A model generated the notes under the pieces. It was not told the DNA's origin, searched no databases, and worked only from the letters and a program-made list of their open reading frames with translations. This document shows, one piece after another, positions 44,726 through 52,516 of a stretch of DNA of 64,000 nucleotides. A program made the position numbers and the translations under genes. The DNA is taken from positions 1 through 64,000 of the forward strand of contig JAKSDO010000066.1 of the NCBI GenBank assembly GCA_022360055.1, given 5' to 3'. Positions within the stretch are counted from its first letter, which is position 1. Each line of letters opens with the position of its first letter. This DNA is from Cytophagales bacterium. GTDB lineage: Bacteria > Bacteroidota > Bacteroidia > Cytophagales > Cyclobacteriaceae.

Positions 44726-45244
44726 ATGGAAATGAAGGGCAACAAATATATGAATCCATACCTGGCAGGACTGATGCTGGGCATTGTATTGCTGGCCTCC
44801 TTTTATCTCACCGGAAGAGGGCTCGGCGCCAGCGGCGCCATGAAAAGCGTCGTTGTAAGCGGTGTTTCGACAGTTTCGTCCGAATATGCGAAAAATTCAC
44901 ATTTCTATTCAAAATACCTTGGGGGAGAATATTCGCCCATGAAAACCTGGCTCGTATTGGAAGTCCTCGGGGTTTTGATCGGTGGCTTTATCTCCGGGGC
45001 CATCAGTGGCAGGCTAAAATTCAAACTGGAAAAATCACCGAAGATTACCGGCAGAAAAAGAATATGGCTAGCCATTATCGGTGGCGCTCTATTCGGTTTC
45101 GGATCGCAACTCGGACGGGGATGTACAAGCGGAGCAGCCTTGAGCGGGATGGCGGTTATGTCCCTGGCCGGTTATGTCACTATGATGGCCATCTTTGGGA
45201 CAGCCTTTGCGCTGGCCTACTTTTTTAGAAAAAACTGGATTTAG
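44726..45244 (+). CDS. YeeE/YedE-type half-transporter 1
   Basis: A 172-aa membrane protein with about four helices. The family motif GFGSQLGRGCTSG has the conserved Cys thought to relay thiosulfate or sulfur groups in TsuA-like transporters. The tail (SLAGYVTMMAIFGTAFALAY) is hydrophobic. YeeE/YedE proteins of about 350 aa have two such halves; here the second half is a separate gene downstream, so this is a split transporter. It may move sulfur units produced by the Mo enzyme inwards. ATG 44750 is an alternative start. Confidence 0.85.
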   Translation: MEMKGNKYMNPYLAGLMLGIVLLASFYLTGRGLGASGAMKSVVVSGVSTVSSEYAKNSHFYSKYLGGEYSPMKTWLVLEVLGVLIGGFISGAISGRLKFKLEKSPKITGRKRIWLAIIGGALFGFGSQLGRGCTSGAALSGMAVMSLAGYVTMMAIFGTAFALAYFFRKNWI

Positions 45245-45260
45245 TATTTTAAACGAAAAT

Positions 45261-45866
45261 ATGATGGGACCGATAATTCCTTTATTCGAAATATCAGAAG
45301 AAATTAATCTGCTCATAGCCTTCCTCATCGGATTGGGATTTGGCTTCGCCCTGGAACAGGCAGGGTTTAGCTCGAGCAGAAAACTTGCCGGAATGTTTTA
45401 CGGTTATGATATTACTGTGCTGAAGGTATTTTTCACGGCTGCGATTACCGCCATGCTCGGACTACTATTCATGAATTACCTCGGTATGATCGACATGAGC
45501 ATTGTATATGTCAACGAATACTTTATGTCATCGGCAATCGTCGGCGGAGTGATCATGGGCGCCGGATTTATAATTGGTGGTTTTTGTCCCGGAACAAGCG
45601 TCTGTGCCGCTGCAATCGGCAAAATCGATGCCATGTATTTCATTGGCGGCAGCCTGATCGGCATTCTGCTGTTTGGCCAGACATATCCCCTATGGGAGCA
45701 TTTGCACAATGCTCAGCAACTGGGATCGCTCAAGTTATCGGATACACTGGGCTTGCCGGACGGACTGTTAGGGCTGATCGTCATTGTTGCTGCCGTCGGC
45801 ATGTTCTGGATCGGGGAAATGGCAGAAAAAAGATTTAAAAGAGAAGATATCAGTAAAGAAATTTAA
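45261..45866 (+). CDS. YeeE/YedE-type half-transporter 2
   Basis: A 201-aa protein starting at ATG 45261, chosen because the frame to 45195 only overlaps the previous gene. It has about five transmembrane segments with the family motifs GFGFALEQAGFSSSRKLAG and IGGFCPGTSVCAAAIGKIDA, the Cys pair expected in the second half of YeeE/YedE transporters. It lies 16 bp after half 1. Both halves are needed for one channel. Confidence 0.87.
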   Translation: MMGPIIPLFEISEEINLLIAFLIGLGFGFALEQAGFSSSRKLAGMFYGYDITVLKVFFTAAITAMLGLLFMNYLGMIDMSIVYVNEYFMSSAIVGGVIMGAGFIIGGFCPGTSVCAAAIGKIDAMYFIGGSLIGILLFGQTYPLWEHLHNAQQLGSLKLSDTLGLPDGLLGLIVIVAAVGMFWIGEMAEKRFKREDISKEI

Positions 45867-45877
45867 TCTATGTAATT

Positions 45878-46492
45878 ATGAAAATCAGGTTTGTATTATC
45901 AATCGTTTTGGTGTGTCTTGGGCTTGTTGCCGCTATTTTGCCGCAAAGGCAGAATTCTTCCATGGAATTGGATGCAAAACAATTACTCAACGAAATCCAG
46001 CTCGAAAATTATATGATTTCGGTTGATGAAATGGCAAATGCGCTTATCAATAATGATCCCGAATACCAGTTAATCGACGTTCGCTCCGAAGAGGCATTCA
46101 AAGCATACAGCCTCCCCGGAGCCTTGAACATCCCGTTTGAAAAATTGTTTGACGAAGCATGGGCGCCCTACATTGATCAGGTCGCTCGAAAAAACGTCTT
46201 TTATTCCAATGGCACAACACTGGCCAGTGAAGTCTGGATGCTGACCCGTCAAAAGGGATTCAAAAATAATTATATTTTAAGAGGAGGGCTCAATAACTGG
46301 TATGCTACTGTTCTTGATCCAAAGGAACCTGTCGCCACAGACGGTGAAGAGGCTTTTTTTGACTATCGGGCCAGATTGGGTATGAAGCAATTCTTCACAG
46401 GAGAAGGCACTCCCGCGTCGACCTCAAATGTGAAAGCCAAAAAGCCGGTTCCAAGAAGAAAAAAGAAAATGGTCGCCGGGGGGTGCAGCTAG
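45878..46492 (+). CDS. Membrane-anchored rhodanese-like protein lacking the catalytic Cys, with Cys-ending tail
   Basis: A 204-aa protein with an N-terminal membrane segment (RFVLSIVLVCLGLVAAIL), so the rest is periplasmic. Residues ~45-145 show a rhodanese fold: YQLIDVRSEEAFKAYSLPGA, then KNVFYSNGTTLASEVWMLTR, and LRGGLNNWY. The active-site loop, normally C-x-x-G-x-[RT], reads SNGTTL, with Ser where the sulfur-carrying Cys belongs, so classical sulfurtransferase activity is lost. The C-terminus is basic and ends VAGGCS, leaving one exposed Cys. It follows the YeeE pair by 11 bp. Confidence 0.87.
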   Translation: MKIRFVLSIVLVCLGLVAAILPQRQNSSMELDAKQLLNEIQLENYMISVDEMANALINNDPEYQLIDVRSEEAFKAYSLPGALNIPFEKLFDEAWAPYIDQVARKNVFYSNGTTLASEVWMLTRQKGFKNNYILRGGLNNWYATVLDPKEPVATDGEEAFFDYRARLGMKQFFTGEGTPASTSNVKAKKPVPRRKKKMVAGGCS

Positions 46493-46544
46493 GGGCCGCC
46501 GGAAATTTTGAGGGAAGCTCATGTAAAACTCAGGATTCAAAACA

Positions 46545-46727
46545 ATGAAACCGGCGTGGCCGGAGCAAATTCAGGATACACACGAACATAATTACATTGC
46601 TCTGCATGTCAGCAAACTAAAAAAATATAAACGGATGAAACCGGTAGGACCGGAACAAATTCAGGACACACACGAGCATGATTATATTTCGCTGGATGTC
46701 TGCAATCTAAAAAAAATAAACGGATGA
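46545..46727 (+). CDS. Tandemly duplicated 60-aa ORF between two rhodanese genes
   Basis: This small frame consists of two 30-residue copies, MKPAWPEQIQDTHEHNYIAL and MKPVGPEQIQDTHEHDYISL, each ended by a ten-residue Lys-rich tail. The DNA copies (46545-46634 and 46635-46723) are 90 and 89 bp. Several base differences are silent, hinting at coding constraint, but the copies also start like the next gene (ATGAAA). The stop overlaps the following rhodanese start as ATGA. Not recognised; it could be a real peptide or a duplicated leader. Confidence 0.4.
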   Translation: MKPAWPEQIQDTHEHNYIALHVSKLKKYKRMKPVGPEQIQDTHEHDYISLDVCNLKKING

Positions 46728-47254
46728 AAAAACCATATATAAAGCTGCTGGGTCTGACAATCGTTCTGATTGCTGCCGGTTTAATCGTGGCCTCACTGAA
46801 AAGCGGCAGAAAATTCAAATTTGAAACATCCGCCGAGGACCTTCACCGGGAGCTGGTGGATTCCAGGTTTCATATGGATCCGAATACCGCTCGTGAAATC
46901 ATTGCAAAAAAGAACGGCGATTATGTATTCATTGACATCAGGAATCCCGGAGAATACGATAATTTTCACATCGAAGGCGCGATCAATGTTCCCGCGCAAA
47001 GAATCCTTGACGATGCATATATTCCGTATCTTAAAAACAATAAAAAGAAAGTGTTGTACAGCAATGAGAGCATCAAGGCGGATCAGGTAAGAGTATTGCT
47101 GACACAATACGGATATCACGATCTGTATGTGTTGCAAGGAGGGGCAAACTACTGGAAAGAAAATATGCTGTCGGGCGATGTCTTCAAAACAAAGGCCGAG
47201 TATGATGACGAGAAGTTGACCTTTGATCCCGAGAAACTCAAAAAAGCAAATTAG
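46724..47254 (+). CDS. Second membrane-anchored rhodanese-like protein lacking the catalytic Cys
   Basis: A 176-aa protein with an N-terminal span (KLLGLTIVLIAAGLIVAS) and a periplasmic rhodanese domain: YVFIDIRNPGEYDNFHIEGA, then KKVLYSNESIKADQVRVLLT, and YVLQGGANYWKENM. As in its paralogue at 45878, the catalytic Cys is replaced by Ser (SNESIK). It ends the sulfur cluster. A scaffold or sulfur-oxyanion-binding role is more likely than catalysis. Confidence 0.87.
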   Translation: MKKPYIKLLGLTIVLIAAGLIVASLKSGRKFKFETSAEDLHRELVDSRFHMDPNTAREIIAKKNGDYVFIDIRNPGEYDNFHIEGAINVPAQRILDDAYIPYLKNNKKKVLYSNESIKADQVRVLLTQYGYHDLYVLQGGANYWKENMLSGDVFKTKAEYDDEKLTFDPEKLKKAN

Positions 47255-47348
47255 TTCGGGGTCAATGATTTTTTTTAACCGGCCCCGGGTCGCTTGCAGT
47301 GGGTTCTGATGATTAGCTTTTCGTAAAAGGTCTTCCATACACAATCAC

Positions 47349-47379
47349 GGAGCTTCTTCCGGATAACCCCGGGAAGGTC
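47349..47379 (+). repeat. Flanking direct repeat, left copy
   Basis: GGAGCTTCTTCCGGATAACC, ending CCGGGAAGGTC, matches about 25 of 30 bases of 48780-48809, GGAACTTCTGCGGATAATGC, ending CGGGCAGGTC. The two copies bracket the DUF4143 ATPase gene and its promoter in the same orientation. Confidence 0.5.
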
Positions 47380-47412
47380 TTTTTTATAACATTCCAAAAC
47401 AACATATTAGGT

Positions 47413-47492
47413 AATTTCAAAATTTGTTTTATGCAATTTCAAAATATTTCTTATGTAATTTCAAAATTTGTTTTATGCAATTTCAAAATTTA
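47413..47492 (+). repeat. Four tandem 22-bp units upstream of the ATPase gene
   Basis: AATTTCAAAAT recurs at 47413, 47435, 47457 and 47479, exactly every 22 bp (about two helical turns), with alternating ATGCAATTTC and ATGTAATTTC flanks. Each unit is close to a palindrome (AATTTCAAAATTT). The array ends against a promoter-like TATTTTTG and the ATPase start. I take it as an operator array. Confidence 0.7.
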
Positions 47493-47495
47493 TCG

Positions 47496-47503
47496 TATTT
47501 TTG
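47496..47503 (+). promoter_or_regulatory. Bacteroidota -7 element, possibly leaderless
   Basis: TATTTTTG fits TAnnTTTG and ends 4 bp before ATG 47508, so transcription would begin at or next to the start codon. No well-spaced -33 element is clear. It adjoins the last 22-bp unit, which could occlude it when bound. Confidence 0.45.
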
Positions 47504-47507
47504 AAGC

Positions 47508-48683
47508 ATGAAAAAGGGCAAAATCATTAGTAGGCAATTGATCACCAGCATTTCAGATCAATTAAAAAAATACCCGATTATAGCGCTTACCGGCCCCAGG
47601 CAATCTGGAAAAACTACGCTGTTGAGAGACCTTCTTCCTTCCTACCAATATATATCTCTGGAGAATCCGGACCAAAGATCCTTTGCCAATGAAGATGCTG
47701 TGGGGTTCCTGGAAAAATACAATTCGAAGATAATCTTTGATGAAGTACAAAAAGCGCCAAACCTGTTTTCCTACATGCAAACATTAGTTGATGAAAGTGG
47801 TGAAATGGGTCAATTTGTCTTATCAGGATCACAGAATTTTCATCTTTTGGAAAAAATCACGCAAAGCCTGGCCGGTCGTGTTTCTATTTTCAAATTATTC
47901 CCGTTTGATTTCGAAGAGCTGAGACGAGCCCGGTTATTACCCGATCATTGGCATTTGACGTTGATTAAAGGGTTTTATCCCGCTATTTACGACAGGCACC
48001 TGGACCCTACCCGCTATTATTCAAATTACTTACAAACCTATGTAAATAGAGACGTAACGGAATTAGTTAATATTCATGATCATCGTCGATTTGATAATTT
48101 CATCCGGCTGTGTGCCGGAAGAGCAGGTCAATTACTAAATATAGGCAACATAGCAAATGAATGCGGTATTTCGCAACCAACGGCAAAATCATGGCTCTCG
48201 ATATTAGAAAGCAGTTATATCATTTTCCTTTTACCTCCATATTTTGAAAATTTCAACAAACGAATTGTGAAAACGCCAAAACTGTATTTTTATGACGTTG
48301 GATTACTTTCGTTTCTACTTGGCCTAAGGCAGACGGAAGACATGGATAACAACCAAATGGGTGTTCTATTCGAAAACTTGATTGTATCTGAAATTCAAAA
48401 GAGAAATCATCATCAATACACATTGAACGACTATTGGTTTTGGAGAGATTCCAATGGAAATGAAATTGATTTAATAACAAAAATTGGCAATAAATACAGT
48501 CTGACCGAAATCAAATCCACGCAAACCATACTGCCGAAACTCTTTAAATCTCTGGATTATTTTGATAATCTGACCGACATTAAAAAAATCAACAAAAATC
48601 TTATCTACGGCGGAGTTGAAAACCAGCAACGCACAAAATATAAAATCATTGGTTGGAATATGCTTGAAAGCAAAACCCAATAA
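47508..48683 (+). CDS. AAA-type ATPase with DUF4143 C-terminal domain
   Basis: A 391-aa protein with Walker A in LTGPRQSGKTTLL, Walker B in KIIFDEVQKAPNL, and a sensor-like SGSQN. It is followed by a winged-helix segment (IANECGISQPTAKSWLSILE) and a DUF4143 domain with a nuclease-like core (NGNEIDLITKIGNKYSLTEIK). Many Bacteroidota carry such solitary ATPases behind tandem repeats; function remains unknown, with toxin-like or DNA-mobility roles suggested. The winged helix and upstream repeats suggest it may bind its own promoter, which is inference. It is flanked by imperfect direct repeats. Confidence 0.85.
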   Translation: MKKGKIISRQLITSISDQLKKYPIIALTGPRQSGKTTLLRDLLPSYQYISLENPDQRSFANEDAVGFLEKYNSKIIFDEVQKAPNLFSYMQTLVDESGEMGQFVLSGSQNFHLLEKITQSLAGRVSIFKLFPFDFEELRRARLLPDHWHLTLIKGFYPAIYDRHLDPTRYYSNYLQTYVNRDVTELVNIHDHRRFDNFIRLCAGRAGQLLNIGNIANECGISQPTAKSWLSILESSYIIFLLPPYFENFNKRIVKTPKLYFYDVGLLSFLLGLRQTEDMDNNQMGVLFENLIVSEIQKRNHHQYTLNDYWFWRDSNGNEIDLITKIGNKYSLTEIKSTQTILPKLFKSLDYFDNLTDIKKINKNLIYGGVENQQRTKYKIIGWNMLESKTQ

Positions 48684-48762
48684 TTCCGGGAATAAAAGTC
48701 GGCGCATACGTTTAACCCATCCCGAGTTGCCTTTGAGGGGCTATTCAGATCTGCACGAAAAC

Positions 48763-48803
48763 CCCGGCCGCATTATCCCGGAACTTCTGCGGATAATGCC
48801 GGG
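48763..48803 (+). repeat. Inverted repeat and right copy of the flanking repeat
   Basis: CCCGGCCGCATTATCC faces GGATAATGCCGGG across a short loop, forming a strong hairpin without a T-run. It contains most of the right flanking repeat (48780-48809) that matches 47349-47379. Confidence 0.5.
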
Positions 48804-48825
48804 CAGGTCAATAGAAATGATCCAT

Positions 48826-49635
48826 CTAATAAATCTCCGGAATAAAAGTTTGCTCATTCATCGGAGGGCGCACATAGTTCTTGTCCTTCTTCAGTTTCGG
48901 AAGCCGGATCGGTGGCTCCGGCTTCCATTCATACGGAATTTTGCTCAGCAGATGAGCAATACAGTTCAGTCGCGCCTTCTTCTTTGAATCGGCATTGACA
49001 ACAAACCAGGGAGAGATCCGGGTATCCGTATAGTGGAACATTTCATCCTTTGCTTTTGAATATTCCGCCCATTTTTCCCTGCTTGTCAGGTCCATGGGAC
49101 TGAATTTCCAACGCTTCAAAGGATTATTGATTCGGTCCTTAAATCTTCTTTCCTGCTCTTTGTCGCTCACCGAAAACCAATATTTGATCAATATCAATCC
49201 GGATCTTACCAACATATTTTCAAAAAGCGGGCACGAGCGCAAAAACTCCTGGTATTCTTCTTCGGTACAAAATCCCATGACGCGCTCCACACCCGCCCTG
49301 TTGTACCAACTTCTGTCAAAAAGTACGATTTCCCCTCCGGCGGGAAGGTGTGGCACATATCGCTGAAAATACCATTGTGTCTTTTCCTTTTCCGTTGGCA
49401 CTCCCAAAGCGGTCACCCTGCAAACCCTTGGGCTCAATCGCTCTGTAATTCTGCGAATTACCCCACCTTTTCCAGCGGCATCGCGACCTTCGAAGATTAC
49501 AACTATTTTTTTCTTTTCTTGCTTTACCCACTCCTGAAGCTTTACAAGTTCGACCTGCAACTTTTCAATTTCCTCCTCATATATTTCCTGGGTAAGCTTG
49601 TCGTTTGGTTTGATCCTGAGTTTTTCCTTAGACAT
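48826..49635 (-). CDS. ppk2: Polyphosphate kinase 2
   Basis: A 269-aa single-domain PPK2. The Walker A loop is FEGRDAAGKGGVIRRI, the lid module has the family's FDRSWYNRAGVERVMGFC, and the C-terminus holds DLTSREKWAEYSKAKDEMF and ISPWFVVNADSKKKAR. Such class I enzymes use polyphosphate to phosphorylate GDP or ADP, and the reaction is reversible. Cytosolic; read convergently with the ATPase, with 142 bp between. Confidence 0.94.
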   Translation of the reverse strand: MSKEKLRIKPNDKLTQEIYEEEIEKLQVELVKLQEWVKQEKKKIVVIFEGRDAAGKGGVIRRITERLSPRVCRVTALGVPTEKEKTQWYFQRYVPHLPAGGEIVLFDRSWYNRAGVERVMGFCTEEEYQEFLRSCPLFENMLVRSGLILIKYWFSVSDKEQERRFKDRINNPLKRWKFSPMDLTSREKWAEYSKAKDEMFHYTDTRISPWFVVNADSKKKARLNCIAHLLSKIPYEWKPEPPIRLPKLKKDKNYVRPPMNEQTFIPEIY

Positions 49636-49687
49636 TGCTCCAAAAGTTTACCTGAATGAAATTATAAAAAATAATAATAAAAGGAAA

Positions 49688-51760
49688 TCAGGATGACGTT
49701 TGGGCAGCCATTAGTTTCTTGGCATGTTTCTGCTTTTGAAGTGTGATCGTGAAGGTAGTTCCAACGTCAAATTCACTTGACACGGAGATGGTGCCTCCAT
49801 TTCTCTCAATAAACTCTTTACAAAGAATAAGCCCCAATCCCGTACCTTTTTCCTTGTTTGTGCCGAGTGTAGTATGTTTGGAGCTGATATCAAAAATCTT
49901 TGCCAGATCTTCGCTTCTTATTCCCACACCGTTGTCTTGAATACCTATCTCAATGCTGTCTTTCCATTCATCGACAAAAATCGTGATACACCCGCCCTCA
50001 CCGGTAAACTTAATCGCGTTGGAAAGCAAATTCCGCATCACAGTACGAACAGAGTTTTTATCTGCGTTTACAATTACGTGGTCATCCGCCAGAAATTCTA
50101 TTCTAATCCTCTTATTCAGAGCAGCCTTTGAGAGCAGTCTGATATTTTCCCTGATCACATCCGAAATTTTGAAATTCTCCATGTTGTATTCAATCTTCCC
50201 GGTTTGCGAGTGTGCCCAACCCAATAAGTTTTCCAGCAGTTCATAAAGGTTTTTCAAGGATTTATCAAGATCTTTTGCAATTGTTCTAATCTCCTCTTCG
50301 GTCAGTGAAGCGGTATGATTAATCAATAATTGCGAAAATGAAGTCAGAGAGTTCAGAGGTCCCTTCAGGTCATGGCCAATGATAGTGAAAAACTTATCCT
50401 TTGTACTGTTCAGCTCGATCAGCTCTTCATTTTGCTTAAGTACCTTTTCATTAATGGTTTTCAACTCCTCGGTTATTTTCCTTCGGTCGCGATAGTGATT
50501 TATAAAAATGATAACCGATATCAAAATTACAATCAATAATAAAACGAGTGTGACGATGAATTTTTGACTGGCGGCCAGTTGCTTTTCCGTTCTGTTCTTC
50601 AGTATTTTAAGATTTTCAATCTGTTGATCTCTAATTTCAATTTCGCTCTTGTTTTCGATCTCTTTAATTTTTCGCTCACTTGCTTCAGCATAAATCAATT
50701 CGCTGATTCCGGTATATTTATGCTGATAAAACTGTGCCCTTTCATAATCCTCAAGCCCCAGGTATCCCTGATAGAGATAGTCAAAACTCTGTTGCATTAA
50801 AATATTGGAATTGATCATCTCGGCATTGTTCAGCCCGAGTTTCAGATTATTTATGGCCCTCCGATATTCACCGTTCTCTATGCACAACAACCCAATTTCG
50901 TTGTAAGATTCGGCAAGTCCGGTTCGGTCCTTGATCCTGTTTCGAATTGTTAAGGCATTCAGATGATACTGAAAGGCCTTGCTATTTTCATTCATGGAAG
51001 AGTAGCATTTCCCAATTTTGAAAAGTGCAATAGCAATTTGGATGTCCTTTCTAAGCTCGAGATAAATATCGTGCGCCTGCCCATAGTGTTCCAATGCCGA
51101 TTCAAAGTTAAATGCCCTTTCGTACAAATCTCCAAAGATCACATACGTTTCAGCTATGATCTCTTCCTGCTCAAACAGTTTGGCATGTTTCAATGATCGC
51201 TTCAGGCATTGCTCGGCCTTATCAAAATCATCAAGCTCCAGATACGATTGCGCCTGGTTGTTCAACGTGATGGAAATCAGATCATTTACTTTTGCGCTGT
51301 CTGCCAAACGGTATGCCTCAATTTGATATTCCAACGCCTTGGTTATATCACCTACCTGATTATAAATGTCTGAAAAGTACATTTTAATAAGAATGAGCTC
51401 ATCGATAAACCCGTTTGCCTTGGCATTAAATTCAATTTTTTCGCACTCCTTAAAAGCCGCTTCGTGATCGGATTTCAAATATGAATTTGAAATACCCAGA
51501 TACCGTTGAGCTCTTATTTTATACTTCGCATTGTTTTCCTGTTGCGCTATGGCCAGCATTTTATCCGCTTTCTTTGCGGCCTGAAGAGGTTCATTCCTAA
51601 AATAATAGGGTATTAACTCATCAAGGATAAGCAATTTTTGCTCATTATCTACAAGTATCAGCTTTGTCTCCAGGCTGTCGACATAATCTCTGGCATCTGC
51701 GCACTTTAAGATGCCCAAAAAGAAAATCAGAATTAAAATAGACCTGTAAAACATAACCAC
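49688..51760 (-). CDS. TPR-containing sensor histidine kinase
   Basis: A 690-aa kinase. A signal peptide (MVMFYRSILILIFFLGILKC) is followed by about seven TPR units (residues ~60-360; e.g. AIALFKIGKCYSSMNENSKA), a coiled coil, one transmembrane segment near 398-418 (FIVTLVLLLIVILISVIIFI), then HisKA with the phospho-acceptor His in FTIIGHDLKGPLNSL. The HATPase domain has the N box NLLSNAIKF, G1 DNGVGI and G2 GTGLGL. The sensor part is therefore periplasmic TPR repeats, common in Bacteroidota. No response regulator is adjacent, so it is an orphan kinase. Confidence 0.93.
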   Translation of the reverse strand: MVMFYRSILILIFFLGILKCADARDYVDSLETKLILVDNEQKLLILDELIPYYFRNEPLQAAKKADKMLAIAQQENNAKYKIRAQRYLGISNSYLKSDHEAAFKECEKIEFNAKANGFIDELILIKMYFSDIYNQVGDITKALEYQIEAYRLADSAKVNDLISITLNNQAQSYLELDDFDKAEQCLKRSLKHAKLFEQEEIIAETYVIFGDLYERAFNFESALEHYGQAHDIYLELRKDIQIAIALFKIGKCYSSMNENSKAFQYHLNALTIRNRIKDRTGLAESYNEIGLLCIENGEYRRAINNLKLGLNNAEMINSNILMQQSFDYLYQGYLGLEDYERAQFYQHKYTGISELIYAEASERKIKEIENKSEIEIRDQQIENLKILKNRTEKQLAASQKFIVTLVLLLIVILISVIIFINHYRDRRKITEELKTINEKVLKQNEELIELNSTKDKFFTIIGHDLKGPLNSLTSFSQLLINHTASLTEEEIRTIAKDLDKSLKNLYELLENLLGWAHSQTGKIEYNMENFKISDVIRENIRLLSKAALNKRIRIEFLADDHVIVNADKNSVRTVMRNLLSNAIKFTGEGGCITIFVDEWKDSIEIGIQDNGVGIRSEDLAKIFDISSKHTTLGTNKEKGTGLGLILCKEFIERNGGTISVSSEFDVGTTFTITLQKQKHAKKLMAAQTSS

Positions 51761-51863
51761 TATCCAAAACTAATTACACCGGATCGTAATTGTTTCATTC
51801 CATCTCAAAAATAACGCTTTATTTTATAGAATCGAGCGCAGAAAAATCCTCATTCATAATAAC

Positions 51864-51894
51864 TTTGACAATATACATAAATTGCATAATTTTG
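51864..51894 (+). promoter_or_regulatory. Bacteroidota-type promoter upstream of greA
   Basis: TTTG (51864-51867), then 19 nt, then TAATTTTG (51887-51894) matches TTTG-N19-TAnnTTTG exactly. The start site is expected near 51900, leaving a 140-nt leader before greA, which contains a terminator-like hairpin. Confidence 0.75.
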
Positions 51895-51993
51895 TATTTC
51901 TTATCTGCTAAAACATCAAGATTTTATTAAATCAATTGTATTTCAACGTTTTAGAAGATTGATATTTGGAGAATTATTAAGTAATTTTTAAGA

Positions 51994-52021
51994 AACGGCA
52001 TCAGATGATGGCCGTTCTTTT
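51994..52021 (+). terminator. Intrinsic terminator or attenuator in the greA leader
   Basis: AACGGC-ATC pairs with GAT-G-GCCGTT over AGAT, followed by CTTTTG. It lies between the promoter and ATG 52043. As no gene ends upstream on this strand, it acts either as attenuator of greA or as the end of a ~120-nt RNA. Confidence 0.6.
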
Positions 52022-52042
52022 GTTTATAAACATTAATCAATC

Positions 52043-52516
52043 ATGTCAAAAATTTCATATTACACCGAAGAAGGACTGAATAAGCTGAAAGAAGAGCTCA
52101 ACCACCTTAAAACAACCGGAAGATCCGATATAGCCAGGCAGATTGCAGAAGCGCGCGATAAGGGTGATTTAAGCGAAAATGCCGAATACGATGCGGCAAA
52201 AGATGCCCAGGGGTTGCTGGAAATGAAAATAGCCAAATTGGAAGCTGTGGTCGGGAATGCCCGGGTCATGGATGAGAAAACGATAGACACCTCAAAAGTA
52301 TCGGTTCTTTCCAAGGTCAAAATCAAAAATAAAAAGAACGGAGCTACCATGACCTATACGCTCGTTTCCGAGGAAGAGGCCGATTTGAAAAGCGGTAAGA
52401 TTTCTGTTGCCTCTCCAATAGGAAAAGGTTTGTTGGGAAAGAAGGTAGGAGAAATCACTCGGATACAGGTTCCCGCCGGAAAAGTTGAATTTGAAATACA
52501 GGAAATATCTCTATAA
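52043..52516 (+). CDS. greA: Transcription elongation factor GreA
   Basis: A 157-aa protein of standard length. The N-terminal coiled coil starts MSKISYYTEEGLNKLKEEL and carries the acidic tip DLSENAEYDAAKDAQG that reactivates backtracked RNA polymerase through transcript cleavage. The C-terminal FKBP-like domain ends SPIGKGLLGKKVGEITRIQV. The HIT gene begins at the next base after its stop, so both share the leader promoter. Confidence 0.97.
   Translation: MSKISYYTEEGLNKLKEELNHLKTTGRSDIARQIAEARDKGDLSENAEYDAAKDAQGLLEMKIAKLEAVVGNARVMDEKTIDTSKVSVLSKVKIKNKKNGATMTYTLVSEEEADLKSGKISVASPIGKGLLGKKVGEITRIQVPAGKVEFEIQEISL

Noticed and set aside
46793-47344. A 183-codon minus-strand frame across the second rhodanese
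   Set aside because: It is the mirror frame of a clear rhodanese gene with strong motifs.
47413-47492. CRISPR-like repeat array upstream of the ATPase
   Set aside because: The units are directly tandem, only 22 bp long, with no spacers and no cas genes.
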